Assembly (NCBI GenBank): GCA_947625205.1
Contig: CANQNN010000024.1
Coordinates: 1-39,213 of the forward strand
Source: an uncultured Lachnospiraceae bacterium
Lineage (GTDB): Bacteria > Bacillota > Clostridia > Lachnospirales > Lachnospiraceae
Reading direction: 5' to 3'
Length of the DNA: 39,213 nucleotides
Shown one piece after another: positions 24,678 through 31,292 of the stretch. A model generated the notes under the pieces. It was not told the origin of the DNA. It worked only from the letters and a program-made list of their open reading frames with translations, and ran no database searches. Each line of letters opens with the position of its first letter. Positions within the stretch are counted from its first letter, which is position 1. The position numbers were made by a program, and so were the translations under genes.

Positions 24678-27392
24678 CTACTTTGCCTCATACCAGTCGC
24701 GGCCGGTGTGAAGATCGATCTCAAGCCTCACAGCCAGGTCTGCGGCATTCTGCATCTCTTCTGTCAGGATACGGCGCACCTGTTCCGTCTCACTTTCAAG
24801 CGTTTCTATCAGCAGTTCGTCATGCACCTGAAGGATCAGCCTCGATCTGAGCCCTTCATCATGCAGTCTGGCCCATACCCGAATCATGGCGATCTTCATG
24901 ATATCCGCAGCCGTTCCCTGAATCGGGGAATTCATGGCTACACGTTCTCCGAAAGACCTCTGCATGAAATTGGCGGAAGAAAGCTCCGGAACCGGCCGTC
25001 TGCGTCCGTACATGGTAGTTACATAACCGTTCTTCTTCGCGTCCGCGACAGTATCGTCAAGAAACTTTTTCACACCCGGATAGGTCTCAAAATACTGTTC
25101 AATATATTCCGCCGCCTCTTTCTTTGAGATACTCAGATCCTGACTTAAACCGAAAGAACTGATGCCGTAAACGATACCGAAATTGACCGCCTTGGCATTG
25201 CGCCTCTGTAAGTCTGTCACCTCCTCAAAAGGAGTATGAAACACTTTGGAGGCCGTGATACGGTGAATATCCTCATCCATCCTGTACGCTTCTATCAGCT
25301 GTTTGTCGCCGGACATATGGGCCAGCACTCTAAGTTCGATCTGCGAATAGTCCGCATCCATGAACACATATCCGTCCATCGGCACAAACACTTTGCGGAT
25401 CCTGCGCCCTAATTCCATTCGCATGGGAATATTCTGAAGATTGGGCTCCGTTGAGCTGATCCTTCCCGTTGCCGTAATGGTCTGGTTAAAAGTAGAATGT
25501 ATTCTTCCGCCGTCATCGATATAAGACGCCAGCCCGTCCGCATAAGTAGATTTTAATTTGGCAAGACCTCTGTATTCCAGTATCTGTGACACAATAGGAT
25601 AATCCGGGGCCAGCTTTTCCAGCACATCCGCGGCAGTGGAATATCCGGTTTTGGTTTTCTTGCCGCCTTTTATCCCCAGCTTGTCAAACAGGATCTCGCC
25701 AAGCTGCTTCGGAGAATTGATATTGAAACGGCATCCCGCATGGCTGTAGATAGACTGCTCCAGCTCTTCGATCCGGCCGGTCAGCGCATCTCCGTATGCT
25801 TTCAGCTCGCCGGGTTTTACTAAAACGCCGTACTGTTCCATGTCATAAAGCACTTTGGTAAGCGGCATCTCGATCTCATACATGAGATCATACATACCCT
25901 GCTTACGCAGATTATCTCTCAGAACAGGCGCCGCCGCCAGACACACGTACGCGCCGAAGCACGCATACCGTGTCACCGCCTGCGGATCGGACGCATATGC
26001 CTCCGCGTAAGACGCCTTACCGCACACCTGACTTCTTCCGGGTATGGCCAGGTCAAGATACTCGTTGGCAATATCCTCCACCTCATAGTCACTCTTTAAC
26101 GGATTTAAAAGATATGCCGCCAGAAGAATATCAAAGTAACGCTTTTCCCTGTAGGGCGCCATTACATCCTTCCGGCCGCCATCGACGCCCTGCGGTTTCT
26201 CCAGCATACCGTAGGCGCTCTTAATATCAAAAATATATAGTTTACATAACTTATAATCTGCAAGTGCCGCCAAACGGTCAGTAAGATACTGCGCAGTCAC
26301 CAAACCCGTGCACGGGATAAAGCGGATCTTCTCTCTACTGACGGCTATCGCCGCCCCTATGCACTCCGTCTGCGAATCCGCCAGTATTGCAAGACCGATC
26401 CCATGATCCCCGCCATCCTGCCTCTGCTCCGCAATAGCGCGGCATTCCGCAAACAGAGCCTCCGCCTCCGCCAGCTCCGTGATCTCACCGAAATATTCCG
26501 TCTGCGGACTATTGACTGCCATATCTTTTTCAAACCGTGACAGCAGATTCTTAAACTCCAGCTGCTTGCACAGGACATAGGCTTCTTCCGTATAAAAATT
26601 ACCGACCCTGGCGTCCTCAAAGCTGTAATCAATATCGCTGTCTGTATTGATGGTCGCAAGCGTTTTACTCAGATATGCCAATTCTCTGTTCTCTATCAGA
26701 GACTCTCTGACCGCCTTCTTGCCGACTTCGTCCACATGCGCATAGAGATTGTCCAGAGAGCCAAACTGCACTATCAGTTCAGCCGCCGTCTTCTCCCCCA
26801 CCTTGGGCACACCCGGAATGTTATCCGAGGTATCTCCCATAAGCGCCTTAAGATCAATAAACTGTACCGGATCGACCCGGTATTTTGCCTCCACGTCCCC
26901 GGCATAATAATCTTCTATTTCCGTCTTCCCGCCTTTTGTCTTGGGAATCCTTATCCTGATATGTTCCGTGGCGATCTGCAGCAAATCCCTGTCACCGGAT
27001 ACGAGCGCCACCTCCATACCTTCCCGCTCGGCTCTCTTCGCAATAGTCCCGAGAATGTCATCAGCCTCAAGCCCCGCCTTTTCCACCGCACGGATCCCCA
27101 TAGCTTCAAGCATCTGTTTCATGACGGGGACCTGCTCGTGAAGCTCCGGCGGCATAGGTTTTCTGGTGCCTTTATAATCTTTATAGATCTCATGGCGGAA
27201 TGTCGGTGCATGTACGTCAAAAGCCACCGTCAGATAATCCGGCTGCTCCTCTTCCAGTATCCTGAACATGATATTCAGAAAACCGTAGACTGCATTCGTA
27301 TGAAGACCTTTTCCGTTTGTCAGATCGGGAACCCCGTAAAATGCCCTGTTTAATATACTGTGCCCGTCTATCAATACAAGCTTGCGCCCCAT
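24678..27392 (-). CDS. polA: DNA polymerase I
   Basis: A 904-residue family A polymerase. The N-terminal 5'-3' exonuclease/flap domain (about 1-290) has LIDGHSILNRAF, GLEADDILG, SGDRDLLQ and GDTSDNIPGVP. The middle domain lacks a recognisable D-x-E proofreading motif (it reads GLAILADSQTE), so 3'-5' exonuclease activity is probably lost, as in many Firmicutes. The polymerase domain has motif A DADYSQIELR (Asp681), motif B RRNAKAVNFGIVYG and motif C QVHDELLIE (Asp858, Glu859). Start ATG at 27392 gives the usual N-terminus; an AAGGGAAG site lies upstream. The gene acts in Okazaki fragment maturation and repair. It begins 52 bases after a zinc-finger membrane protein gene. Confidence 0.95.
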   Translation of the reverse strand: MGRKLVLIDGHSILNRAFYGVPDLTNGKGLHTNAVYGFLNIMFRILEEEQPDYLTVAFDVHAPTFRHEIYKDYKGTRKPMPPELHEQVPVMKQMLEAMGIRAVEKAGLEADDILGTIAKRAEREGMEVALVSGDRDLLQIATEHIRIRIPKTKGGKTEIEDYYAGDVEAKYRVDPVQFIDLKALMGDTSDNIPGVPKVGEKTAAELIVQFGSLDNLYAHVDEVGKKAVRESLIENRELAYLSKTLATINTDSDIDYSFEDARVGNFYTEEAYVLCKQLEFKNLLSRFEKDMAVNSPQTEYFGEITELAEAEALFAECRAIAEQRQDGGDHGIGLAILADSQTECIGAAIAVSREKIRFIPCTGLVTAQYLTDRLAALADYKLCKLYIFDIKSAYGMLEKPQGVDGGRKDVMAPYREKRYFDILLAAYLLNPLKSDYEVEDIANEYLDLAIPGRSQVCGKASYAEAYASDPQAVTRYACFGAYVCLAAAPVLRDNLRKQGMYDLMYEIEMPLTKVLYDMEQYGVLVKPGELKAYGDALTGRIEELEQSIYSHAGCRFNINSPKQLGEILFDKLGIKGGKKTKTGYSTAADVLEKLAPDYPIVSQILEYRGLAKLKSTYADGLASYIDDGGRIHSTFNQTITATGRISSTEPNLQNIPMRMELGRRIRKVFVPMDGYVFMDADYSQIELRVLAHMSGDKQLIEAYRMDEDIHRITASKVFHTPFEEVTDLQRRNAKAVNFGIVYGISSFGLSQDLSISKKEAAEYIEQYFETYPGVKKFLDDTVADAKKNGYVTTMYGRRRPVPELSSANFMQRSFGERVAMNSPIQGTAADIMKIAMIRVWARLHDEGLRSRLILQVHDELLIETLESETEQVRRILTEEMQNAADLAVRLEIDLHTGRDWYEAK

Positions 27393-27444
27393 ACCGTTTC
27401 TTCCCTTTCTGAATACTGTAATATCAGCCGGATGCCCATACATT

Positions 27445-27768
27445 CTACAGATGCAGCACTACAAACACGGCAATAAGAATCGCCACGGCGACTGCCACCT
27501 CCAGACAGATCAAAGTGCGCCACAGCTTATGATGGAGGCTGATCCTGTGCCCGGCATCCGCCAGCTTCATGAGAAGCTCTTCCTGCAGATTAAAATTGTT
27601 ACCGCTCTCAAGACGCTCCAGGCCCTCTGAAACCAGAAACTGGATCGAGAGCTCCTCTTTGCACTCCGGGCAGGCTTCCACATGCGCTATAAACTCTTCC
27701 AACTGACTGCCATCAAGCTCATCCTGTAGAAAAGAAGGTATTTTTCTCTCTGCCTCTTTACAGTTCAT
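27445..27768 (-). CDS. zinc-finger (zf-HC2) single-span membrane protein, anti-sigma-like
   Basis: A 107-residue protein with an N-terminal zf-HC2 motif: Cys3, then HVEACPEC giving His29-x3-Cys33-x2-Cys36. This zinc-binding fold is typical of ZAS anti-sigma factors. A single membrane span lies at the C-terminus (about 86-106), placing the finger in the cytoplasm, and nothing of size lies outside. No sigma factor gene is adjacent, so an anti-sigma role is inference; many such proteins of this genus-level group have no known partner. ATG at 27768 has a weak AAGGA site 12 bases upstream. An extended -10 box lies at 27804-27812. Confidence 0.75.
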   Translation of the reverse strand: MNCKEAERKIPSFLQDELDGSQLEEFIAHVEACPECKEELSIQFLVSEGLERLESGNNFNLQEELLMKLADAGHRISLHHKLWRTLICLEVAVAVAILIAVFVVLHL

Positions 27769-27803
27769 GCTTTATCCACATCCTTCTGTCGGCCATATAG
27801 ATT

Positions 27804-27812
27804 ATTGTACCA
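27804..27812 (-). promoter_or_regulatory. extended -10 element upstream of the zf-HC2 gene
   Basis: On the minus strand TGG followed by TACAAT, about 36 bases upstream of the start codon. No good -35 box is visible at 17 bases. It lies just after the terminator-free gap following the bactofilin gene. Confidence 0.4.
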
Positions 27813-27840
27813 TAATAATATTATTTGAAAAGTCTAAGAC

Positions 27841-27884
27841 ACAAAAAACACGCCGGAAAGTTTATCGCAAATACCCTTCCCGGC
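27841..27884 (-). terminator. terminator of the lysozyme-M23-bactofilin operon
   Basis: On the minus strand GCCGGGAAG (27876-27884) pairs over nine bases, one being G-T, with CTTTCCGGC (27852-27860). The stem is followed by a T-rich tract (27841-27851). It lies 27 bases after the bactofilin stop codon. Confidence 0.8.
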
Positions 27885-27910
27885 ATGGCTATGTATTATC
27901 CGTAACCCTC

Positions 27911-28345
27911 TTATGCTTTTTCTTCCGCGCTGTCAGATGAGGCTTTCGCATCTGCCACCGTGTTATCGTGATTTTTTTCAAGCGATGCCGTCATCGTGCA
28001 TCTGCCGTCAAAACAGGCTCCCTCATCGATCACAATGGACGATGCCGTGATATCCCCGTCGATCTTACCTGTAGCTAACAGCTCCAGTTTACCCATAACA
28101 ACGATATCTCCGTCCACTTTTCCCGAAATAATGACACTTTGTGCCGAGATATTGCCTTTAACTTCCCCGCCGGCGCTCAGAATCAGTTTCTTGTCGCACG
28201 TACAATTTCCGTTGATAACGCCGTCTATCCGGATCGCCTCGGGCGATGACAGATCGCCGTCAAAAACAGTGCCCTCGCCAATCACCGTGCCGATCTTCGT
28301 GCGTGCATCATCATTGCAGCTATCATTTTTGTTCTTTCTCAACAT
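27911..28345 (-). CDS. bactofilin (polymer-forming cytoskeletal protein)
   Basis: A 144-residue bactofilin. Short flexible ends flank a beta-helix core (about 20-115) with the family pattern of repeated Ile/Val-Gly/Asp turns: GEGTVFDGDLSSPEAIRIDGVINGN cut to its key parts GTVFDGDL and IRIDGVINGN, then EVKGNISA, GKVDGDIVV and GKIDGDITA. Bactofilins polymerise without nucleotides and often localise cell-wall enzymes at the inner membrane face. ATG at 28345 follows GAGGAG at 5 bases. It begins 10 bases after the degenerate M23 gene. The linkage of bactofilin with a LytM/M23 gene is seen in many bacteria and suggests they work together in envelope shaping. Confidence 0.93.
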   Translation of the reverse strand: MLRKNKNDSCNDDARTKIGTVIGEGTVFDGDLSSPEAIRIDGVINGNCTCDKKLILSAGGEVKGNISAQSVIISGKVDGDIVVMGKLELLATGKIDGDITASSIVIDEGACFDGRCTMTASLEKNHDNTVADAKASSDSAEEKA

Positions 28346-28355
28346 CCTCACTCCT

Positions 28356-29135
28356 CTATCCTTTTGCTTCAAAAACAATCAGCGGATCTATCGGCTTCTC
28401 CTCATATAGCACCTGATAGTCAAGCTGTGTGTTATTCGCGCCGACCGTGACAAGCGCTGTCCCCGACTGTACGTGTGCGCCCTCCTCCGGCAGCGGCGTC
28501 GCTTCCTGCGGCATCATGTACCGCGTTCTGTAACCGTTTCCGTGCTCTATCTCTATGATGAGCGGATAAGTATCATCCGAACCGACCGTAACGACAGTAC
28601 CGTCCGCCGCGGCAACGACCTCACCCCGCGCCTGGGTAACAATAGAGATATACGGATGGGCATCCGAATATTTTTCCGACACCTCACCGGTTTCCGAATA
28701 CGGATACCGGCTTGGAAAAGCAAGATCAGCCTCAGGAACAGCATCTGCCTTCTCCGCGTTTACCCCATTTTCATCCTGCGTAGTTCTGGCCGCTGCAAGC
28801 AGCGCCTTATTCTCAGATGTAAGCTCATCATTCTGACGGCTTAAGGCATCCTTTTCTTCTTCCAGGCGTTGTATCGTCTTCTCATATTCGGTGATTTGAT
28901 CCATCAGCTCCGTATGATCTGTATCTTCCCTTGCGCTCACATAACTGCCTGTAATCCTGTCATCGGTTAGATATTCATACATCAGCCAGCCGAACGCAGC
29001 GCATAAGCAAAGAATAAATACGCCAAGCAGCCGCATAAGAGCGGCGGAGACATGAAAATGTCTGCTGCTTTGCCCTGTATTGGAAATCAGAAGAACAGAG
29101 AAAGATTCCTTATGCCTGTGTTTACGCGATCCCAT
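28356..29135 (-). CDS. membrane-anchored LytM/M23-domain protein, catalytically degenerate
   Basis: A 259-residue protein with a short basic cytoplasmic N-terminus, one membrane span (about 33-53), a coiled coil (about 68-112, KTIQRLEEEKDALSRQNDEL) and a C-terminal LytM/M23 fold. The fold is recognised by ARGEVVAAADGTVVTVG, IEIEHGNGYRTRYM and EEKPIDPLIVFE. The zinc ligands are missing: the HxxxD site reads HPYISIVTQ, the LYAHL site reads TRYMMPQ and the HLHFE site reads QLDYQV. It should not cut peptidoglycan, and resembles scaffold or activator proteins such as SpoIIQ or EnvC. The start at 29135 has GGAG at 6 bases; an arginine-rich upstream extension of the frame is rejected. It lies between GH25 lysozyme and bactofilin genes. 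Confidence 0.82.
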   Translation of the reverse strand: MGSRKHRHKESFSVLLISNTGQSSRHFHVSAALMRLLGVFILCLCAAFGWLMYEYLTDDRITGSYVSAREDTDHTELMDQITEYEKTIQRLEEEKDALSRQNDELTSENKALLAAARTTQDENGVNAEKADAVPEADLAFPSRYPYSETGEVSEKYSDAHPYISIVTQARGEVVAAADGTVVTVGSDDTYPLIIEIEHGNGYRTRYMMPQEATPLPEEGAHVQSGTALVTVGANNTQLDYQVLYEEKPIDPLIVFEAKG

Positions 29136-29181
29136 AGGCATCTCCATTCTGCCGTTGCTTAAACGGCGCACAAATATATCA

Positions 29182-30342
29182 TCACTGCGGAACAGTCCCG
29201 GCTTCCGCCGGCGCCTGCGGTTCCTCCGGCGGCGCTGCAACTGTAGCGATACCGTTCTTGTCAACCGCATAATTGACACCGTCAACCGTTACTGTCACGT
29301 TCTTCTGTAACGCACCGGTCGCATCATAATAATATGTATTTCCATCCGGCCTTAACACCAGACCGGTCTGCATGACCGCATTTTCATCAAAAAAGTATTC
29401 TACGCCCTGAATAGTAACATCCTCGCGAAGCGCATGCCCGTCCTTGGTTGCCAGGAAATATCTCCCCGTTTCATCCTCGAACCAGCACCCTTTTTGTACA
29501 AAGCCGTTTTCATCCAGATGGTATTTTCGGTCTTCCCAGCTGACCCAGCATGATCTCTGCATCCTGTAATTCGCATAGAACACCTGCTGGTCTCCGCGCG
29601 TTGCAAATCCGTCGGCAATGATGATCGATGAATAATCTTTAAACTGATAATCCATGTCTACTCTGGTCGGAATACCCGCCACACTCCCGTGTGAAGTATT
29701 CTGCCAAAAAGCAGCGCCATCGTACTGCAGGGCATCCGCATACTGTGCGACCCACTTATCATACCTGATATTTCCGATCTGTTTAGCGAACATATTTCTG
29801 CTGGAATAAACCATCGGATAGTAGCCGTTTGCCTCAATAATAGTACAGAACGCATTGATGATCTCCTGCAGCTGCGCCTGCGACATATTCTTATGGCAGG
29901 CATCCTCCACATCATATACGACAGGATAACTGACAGTATAATTGCTCAGCCACTGTACCAGGAGATTCGCTTCATTCTGCGCCTGCTCCACATTGGCCGC
30001 ATAAGAGTACAGATATACTCCCGTCCGGAGTCCGGCCGCAGAAGCGCCCCGCATATTGGCATCAAAATAGGGGTCGATCCCGGAATTGGTACTCCCCGCC
30101 TTGACAAAGACGAAAGACAAACCCGCTGAGGGCACCTGGCTCCAGTCGATTGCCAGATTATGCTTGGATACATCAATGCCCCTTGCGATAGCACTTCCCG
30201 CTCCAACCGCCTGCGCCCGATAGTGCGGCATAAGCGCCACAACCATGATAAGGCCCAACGCCGTCACTCTCTTTACCCATCTTTTGAACATCCATTTACT
30301 TCTTTTCATCCGTATCATTACACACAGCAGCGCCTGCCGCAT
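29182..30342 (-). CDS. secreted GH25 lysozyme with cell-wall-binding repeats
   Basis: A 386-residue exported protein. A basic N-terminus and hydrophobic stretch (about 25-42, TALGLIMVVALMPHYRAQA) form a signal peptide or anchor. The GH25 muramidase domain (about 52-245) has GIDVSKHN, the catalytic D-x-E pair in VVYDVED, and TRVDMDYQ at its end. The C-terminal third carries glucan/choline-binding-like repeats (GCWFEDETGRYFLATKDG, YYYDATGALQ). It should cleave the peptidoglycan glycan chain between MurNAc and GlcNAc. ATG at 30342 follows GGAGGAGG at 4 bases. It is first in an operon with the degenerate M23 protein and bactofilin. Direct repeats resembling WalR boxes lie 50-70 bases upstream. 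Confidence 0.92.
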   Translation of the reverse strand: MRQALLCVMIRMKRSKWMFKRWVKRVTALGLIMVVALMPHYRAQAVGAGSAIARGIDVSKHNLAIDWSQVPSAGLSFVFVKAGSTNSGIDPYFDANMRGASAAGLRTGVYLYSYAANVEQAQNEANLLVQWLSNYTVSYPVVYDVEDACHKNMSQAQLQEIINAFCTIIEANGYYPMVYSSRNMFAKQIGNIRYDKWVAQYADALQYDGAAFWQNTSHGSVAGIPTRVDMDYQFKDYSSIIIADGFATRGDQQVFYANYRMQRSCWVSWEDRKYHLDENGFVQKGCWFEDETGRYFLATKDGHALREDVTIQGVEYFFDENAVMQTGLVLRPDGNTYYYDATGALQKNVTVTVDGVNYAVDKNGIATVAAPPEEPQAPAEAGTVPQ

Positions 30343-30390
30343 GTTTCCTCCTCCATATTACTGACTCTGCAAATGCCGCTATATATTGCG

Positions 30391-30410
30391 AAAATATTAC
30401 AAAATATTAC
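30391..30410 (-). promoter_or_regulatory. WalR-like direct repeats upstream of the lysozyme gene
   Basis: Two identical 10-bp units, GTAATATTTT on the minus strand (30391-30400 and 30401-30410), place two TGTAAT half-sites 10 bases apart. The Bacillus WalR box is TGTWAH-N5-TGTWAH, with an 11-base period, so this is one base short. The position upstream of a muramidase gene fits the Wal regulon, but the call is tentative. Confidence 0.35.
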
Positions 30411-30469
30411 AAAATTGTTTTGCCAAAGAGTCCATTACAATATATCATATTTAGACGGTATTGTACAGT

Positions 30470-30556
30470 ATGAAAATCAGGACTTTTACAAAAAGACAAC
30501 AAAAAAGCAACCGCTCTCGCCAAAGGTTAGTGGTTACTTTTTAATTTACAACTAGA
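30470..30556 (+). pseudogene. relic of the 3' end of a second toxin module
   Basis: Bases 30489-30556 resemble the end of the intact toxin gene (30931-30993). Shared parts are the CAAAAAAGCAACCGC segment coding QKSNR, an imperfect terminator stem (AGCAACCGCT with AGTGGTTACT) and the ATTTRCAACTA sequence after it. The hydrophobic part of the peptide and the promoter are missing; the remaining frame from 30470 is only 24 codons and ends VVTF. The antisense-promoter half is also missing, the sequence running straight into the tRNA-fragment repeat at 30559. It reads as the scar of an earlier copy. Confidence 0.6.
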
Positions 30557-30558
30557 TT

Positions 30559-30602
30559 CACTTAGTATAATGCCGGCGGCGGGACATTGAACAGGTTTCA
30601 AG
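30559..30602. repeat. tRNA-Leu 3'-end fragment, copy 1
   Basis: A 44-bp segment matching the copy at 31135-31178 with only two differences. Its core is the T arm and acceptor 3' strand of the tRNA-Leu gene at 31205-31287 plus the bases after it. It cannot form a tRNA. It looks like one end of an integrated element that used the 3' end of the tRNA as its target. Confidence 0.85.
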
Positions 30603-30683
30603 TCTGTGAATGCGCCAGAATTAACAACAAATATAGTTATTCCAAAAATCGCACATTTTTTAATGTTTATTTGCTATTATATC

Positions 30684-30711
30684 TTGCAAACCCCTGTCAC
30701 TATGATAGAAT
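30684..30711 (+). promoter_or_regulatory. promoter of the toxin mRNA
   Basis: TTGCAA (30684-30689) and TAGAAT (30706-30711) are spaced by 16 bases. Transcription would start near 30718-30720, so that the RNA begins with the GGGTGTTACC stem. Motif match only. Confidence 0.6.
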
Positions 30712-30719
30712 AATTATAT

Positions 30720-30750
30720 GGGTGTTACCTAAACGGTAGCGGTTCGCCTT
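30720..30750 (+). repeat. left arm of a long inverted repeat; 5' stem-loop of the toxin mRNA
   Basis: The arm reads GGGTGTTACC, ten unmatched bases, then CGGTTCGCCTT. It recurs inverted at 30998-31027 with the same outer blocks and different central bases. Within one RNA, GGTG-ACC can pair imperfectly with GGTTCGCC, giving a 5' stem-loop. Because the two copies are inverted and the two promoters convergent, both RNAs carry the same 5' structure. Confidence 0.75.
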
Positions 30751-30804
30751 TTGCCAAAATGAGTACATTTTGAGAACTTCCTGTGTCATAAGGAGGGGAT
30801 ACAT

Positions 30805-30849
30805 ATGGAAAATAACGTGAAAGGTAAGCACTATTGGTGTTGTATATGA
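30805..30849 (+). CDS. 14-codon leader ORF coupled to the toxin gene
   Basis: ATG at 30805 follows a very strong AAGGAGGGG ribosome binding site at a 7-base spacing. The peptide would be MENNVKGKHYWCCI. Its stop codon overlaps the toxin ATG as ATGA (30846-30849). The toxin itself has no ribosome binding site at the right distance, so the leader probably delivers ribosomes to it. This resembles the mok-hok arrangement of the Hok/Sok system in layout only. A hairpin, CAAAATG-AGTA-CATTTTG (30755-30772), lies upstream in the same mRNA. Confidence 0.6.
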   Translation: MENNVKGKHYWCCI

Positions 30850-30968
30850 TTTCGGAGCTTGTCGGTATTGTAGTGACGGTGATCAGTATCATCGTGACAA
30901 TTATCAGTATCCGGCAGACCAGAAAAGATAAAAGACATCAAAAAAGCAACCGCACCAGCCAAAGTTAG
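30846..30968 (+). CDS. small hydrophobic type I toxin-like peptide
   Basis: A 40-residue peptide beginning MISELVGIVVTVISI. It has a single membrane span (about 5-22) rich in Ile and Val, then a basic tail (RQTRKDKRHQKSNR). Size and charge pattern match type I toxins such as TxpA, Fst and the Clostridioides difficile CD2907.1-like peptides, which insert in the membrane. I cannot assign it to a named family by eye. The last codons (Lys33 to the stop) lie inside the terminator stem-loop, and a convergent RNA covers the 3' end, both usual for such systems. It lies in an AT-rich stretch between two tRNA-Leu fragments and is too short for standard gene callers. Confidence 0.7.
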   Translation: MISELVGIVVTVISIIVTIISIRQTRKDKRHQKSNRTSQS

Positions 30969-30979
30969 GTTGCTTTTTT
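30940..30979. terminator. bidirectional terminator shared by toxin mRNA and antisense RNA
   Basis: AAAAAAGCAACC (30940-30951) and GGTTGCTTTTTT (30968-30979) form a perfect 12-bp stem around a 16-base loop. Each strand gives a GC-containing stem followed by six or more T, so it can end transcripts from both sides. The toxin stop codon (30966-30968) lies at the base of the second arm. Confidence 0.85.
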
Positions 30980-30997
30980 GATTTGCAACTATTAATC

Positions 30998-31027
30998 AAG
31001 GCGAACCGTTGCTTCACGGTAACACCC
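30998..31027 (-). repeat. right arm of the inverted repeat; 5' stem-loop of the antisense RNA
   Basis: On the minus strand it reads GGGTGTTACC, nine unmatched bases, then CGGTTCGCCTT, identical in both outer blocks to 30720-30750. The preserved blocks and divergent centres suggest selection on the stem and not on the loop. Confidence 0.75.
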
Positions 31028-31041
31028 TTTTTGTATAAAAT

Positions 31042-31070
31042 ATCGTAACACTGATTGACACTTTCGTCAA
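31042..31070 (-). promoter_or_regulatory. promoter of the antisense RNA
   Basis: On the minus strand TTGACG (31065-31070) and TACGAT (31042-31047) are spaced by 17 bases. It matches consensus better at -35 than the toxin promoter, as expected if the antitoxin RNA is made in excess. Confidence 0.65.
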
Positions 31071-31134
31071 TAGCTTTTTGGTTGATAGTCACTCATACAG
31101 ATTCTACACTTCTTTTACACGCCCTATTACAATC

Positions 31135-31178
31135 CACTTAATATAATGCCGGCGGCGGGACATTGAACAGGGTTCAAG
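31135..31178. repeat. tRNA-Leu 3'-end fragment, copy 2
   Basis: A 44-bp near-identical copy of 30559-30602. It shares its 30-bp core (TATAATGCCGGCGGCGGGAC and flanks) with the true tRNA 3' end at 31195-31225, and starts 576 bp from copy 1 and 58 bp from the tRNA. With copy 1 it brackets the toxin-antitoxin-like module. Confidence 0.85.
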
Positions 31179-31192
31179 CCCCCTTTATAATC

Positions 31193-31225
31193 CGCTTAAT
31201 ATAATGCCGGCGGCGGGACTTGAAC
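31193..31225. repeat. tRNA-Leu 3'-end repeat, copy within the functional tRNA
   Basis: The third copy of the repeat covers the acceptor 3' strand and T arm of the intact tRNA gene and 12 bases beyond its end. Tyrosine-type integrases commonly use exactly this part of tRNA genes as attachment sites. Confidence 0.8.
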
Positions 31226-31287
31226 CCGCACGTGGTTGCCCACAACAGATTTTGAGTCTGCCTCGTCTGCCATTCCGACACGCCGGC
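31205..31287 (-). tRNA. tRNA-Leu (anticodon CAA)
   Basis: An 83-nt class II tRNA. The acceptor stem is GCCGGCG (31281-31287) with CGCCGGC (31206-31212), the discriminator is A (31205), and the T loop is GGTTCAAGTCC. The anticodon loop CTCAAAA puts CAA at 31252-31254, reading UUG. The long variable arm (GTTGTGGGCAACCAC region) is typical of leucine. The CCA end is not encoded. No separate promoter is obvious, and it lies 100 bases downstream of lysA on the same strand. Confidence 0.95.
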
Positions 31288-31292
31288 GCATA

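Larger units (their letters stand above)
30940..31035 (-). ncRNA. putative antitoxin RNA convergent with the toxin gene
   Basis: A transcript of about 95 nt is predicted from the promoter at 31042-31070 to the shared terminator. It would be fully complementary to the last 40 or so bases of the toxin mRNA, including the final codons, and its 5' part repeats the stem-loop of the toxin mRNA. This convergent layout is that of the Fst/par and TxpA/RatA-type loci. A 62-codon open frame crosses the region but begins upstream of the predicted start of the RNA, so I do not call a protein. Confidence 0.6.

Noticed and set aside
30904..31092. A 62-codon minus-strand open frame across the antisense RNA region
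   Set aside because: Its ATG lies upstream of the predicted antisense promoter, it reads through the terminator stem and the complement of the toxin codons, and its composition is not protein-like. An internal GTG after GGGTG could in principle start a shorter product but has no support.
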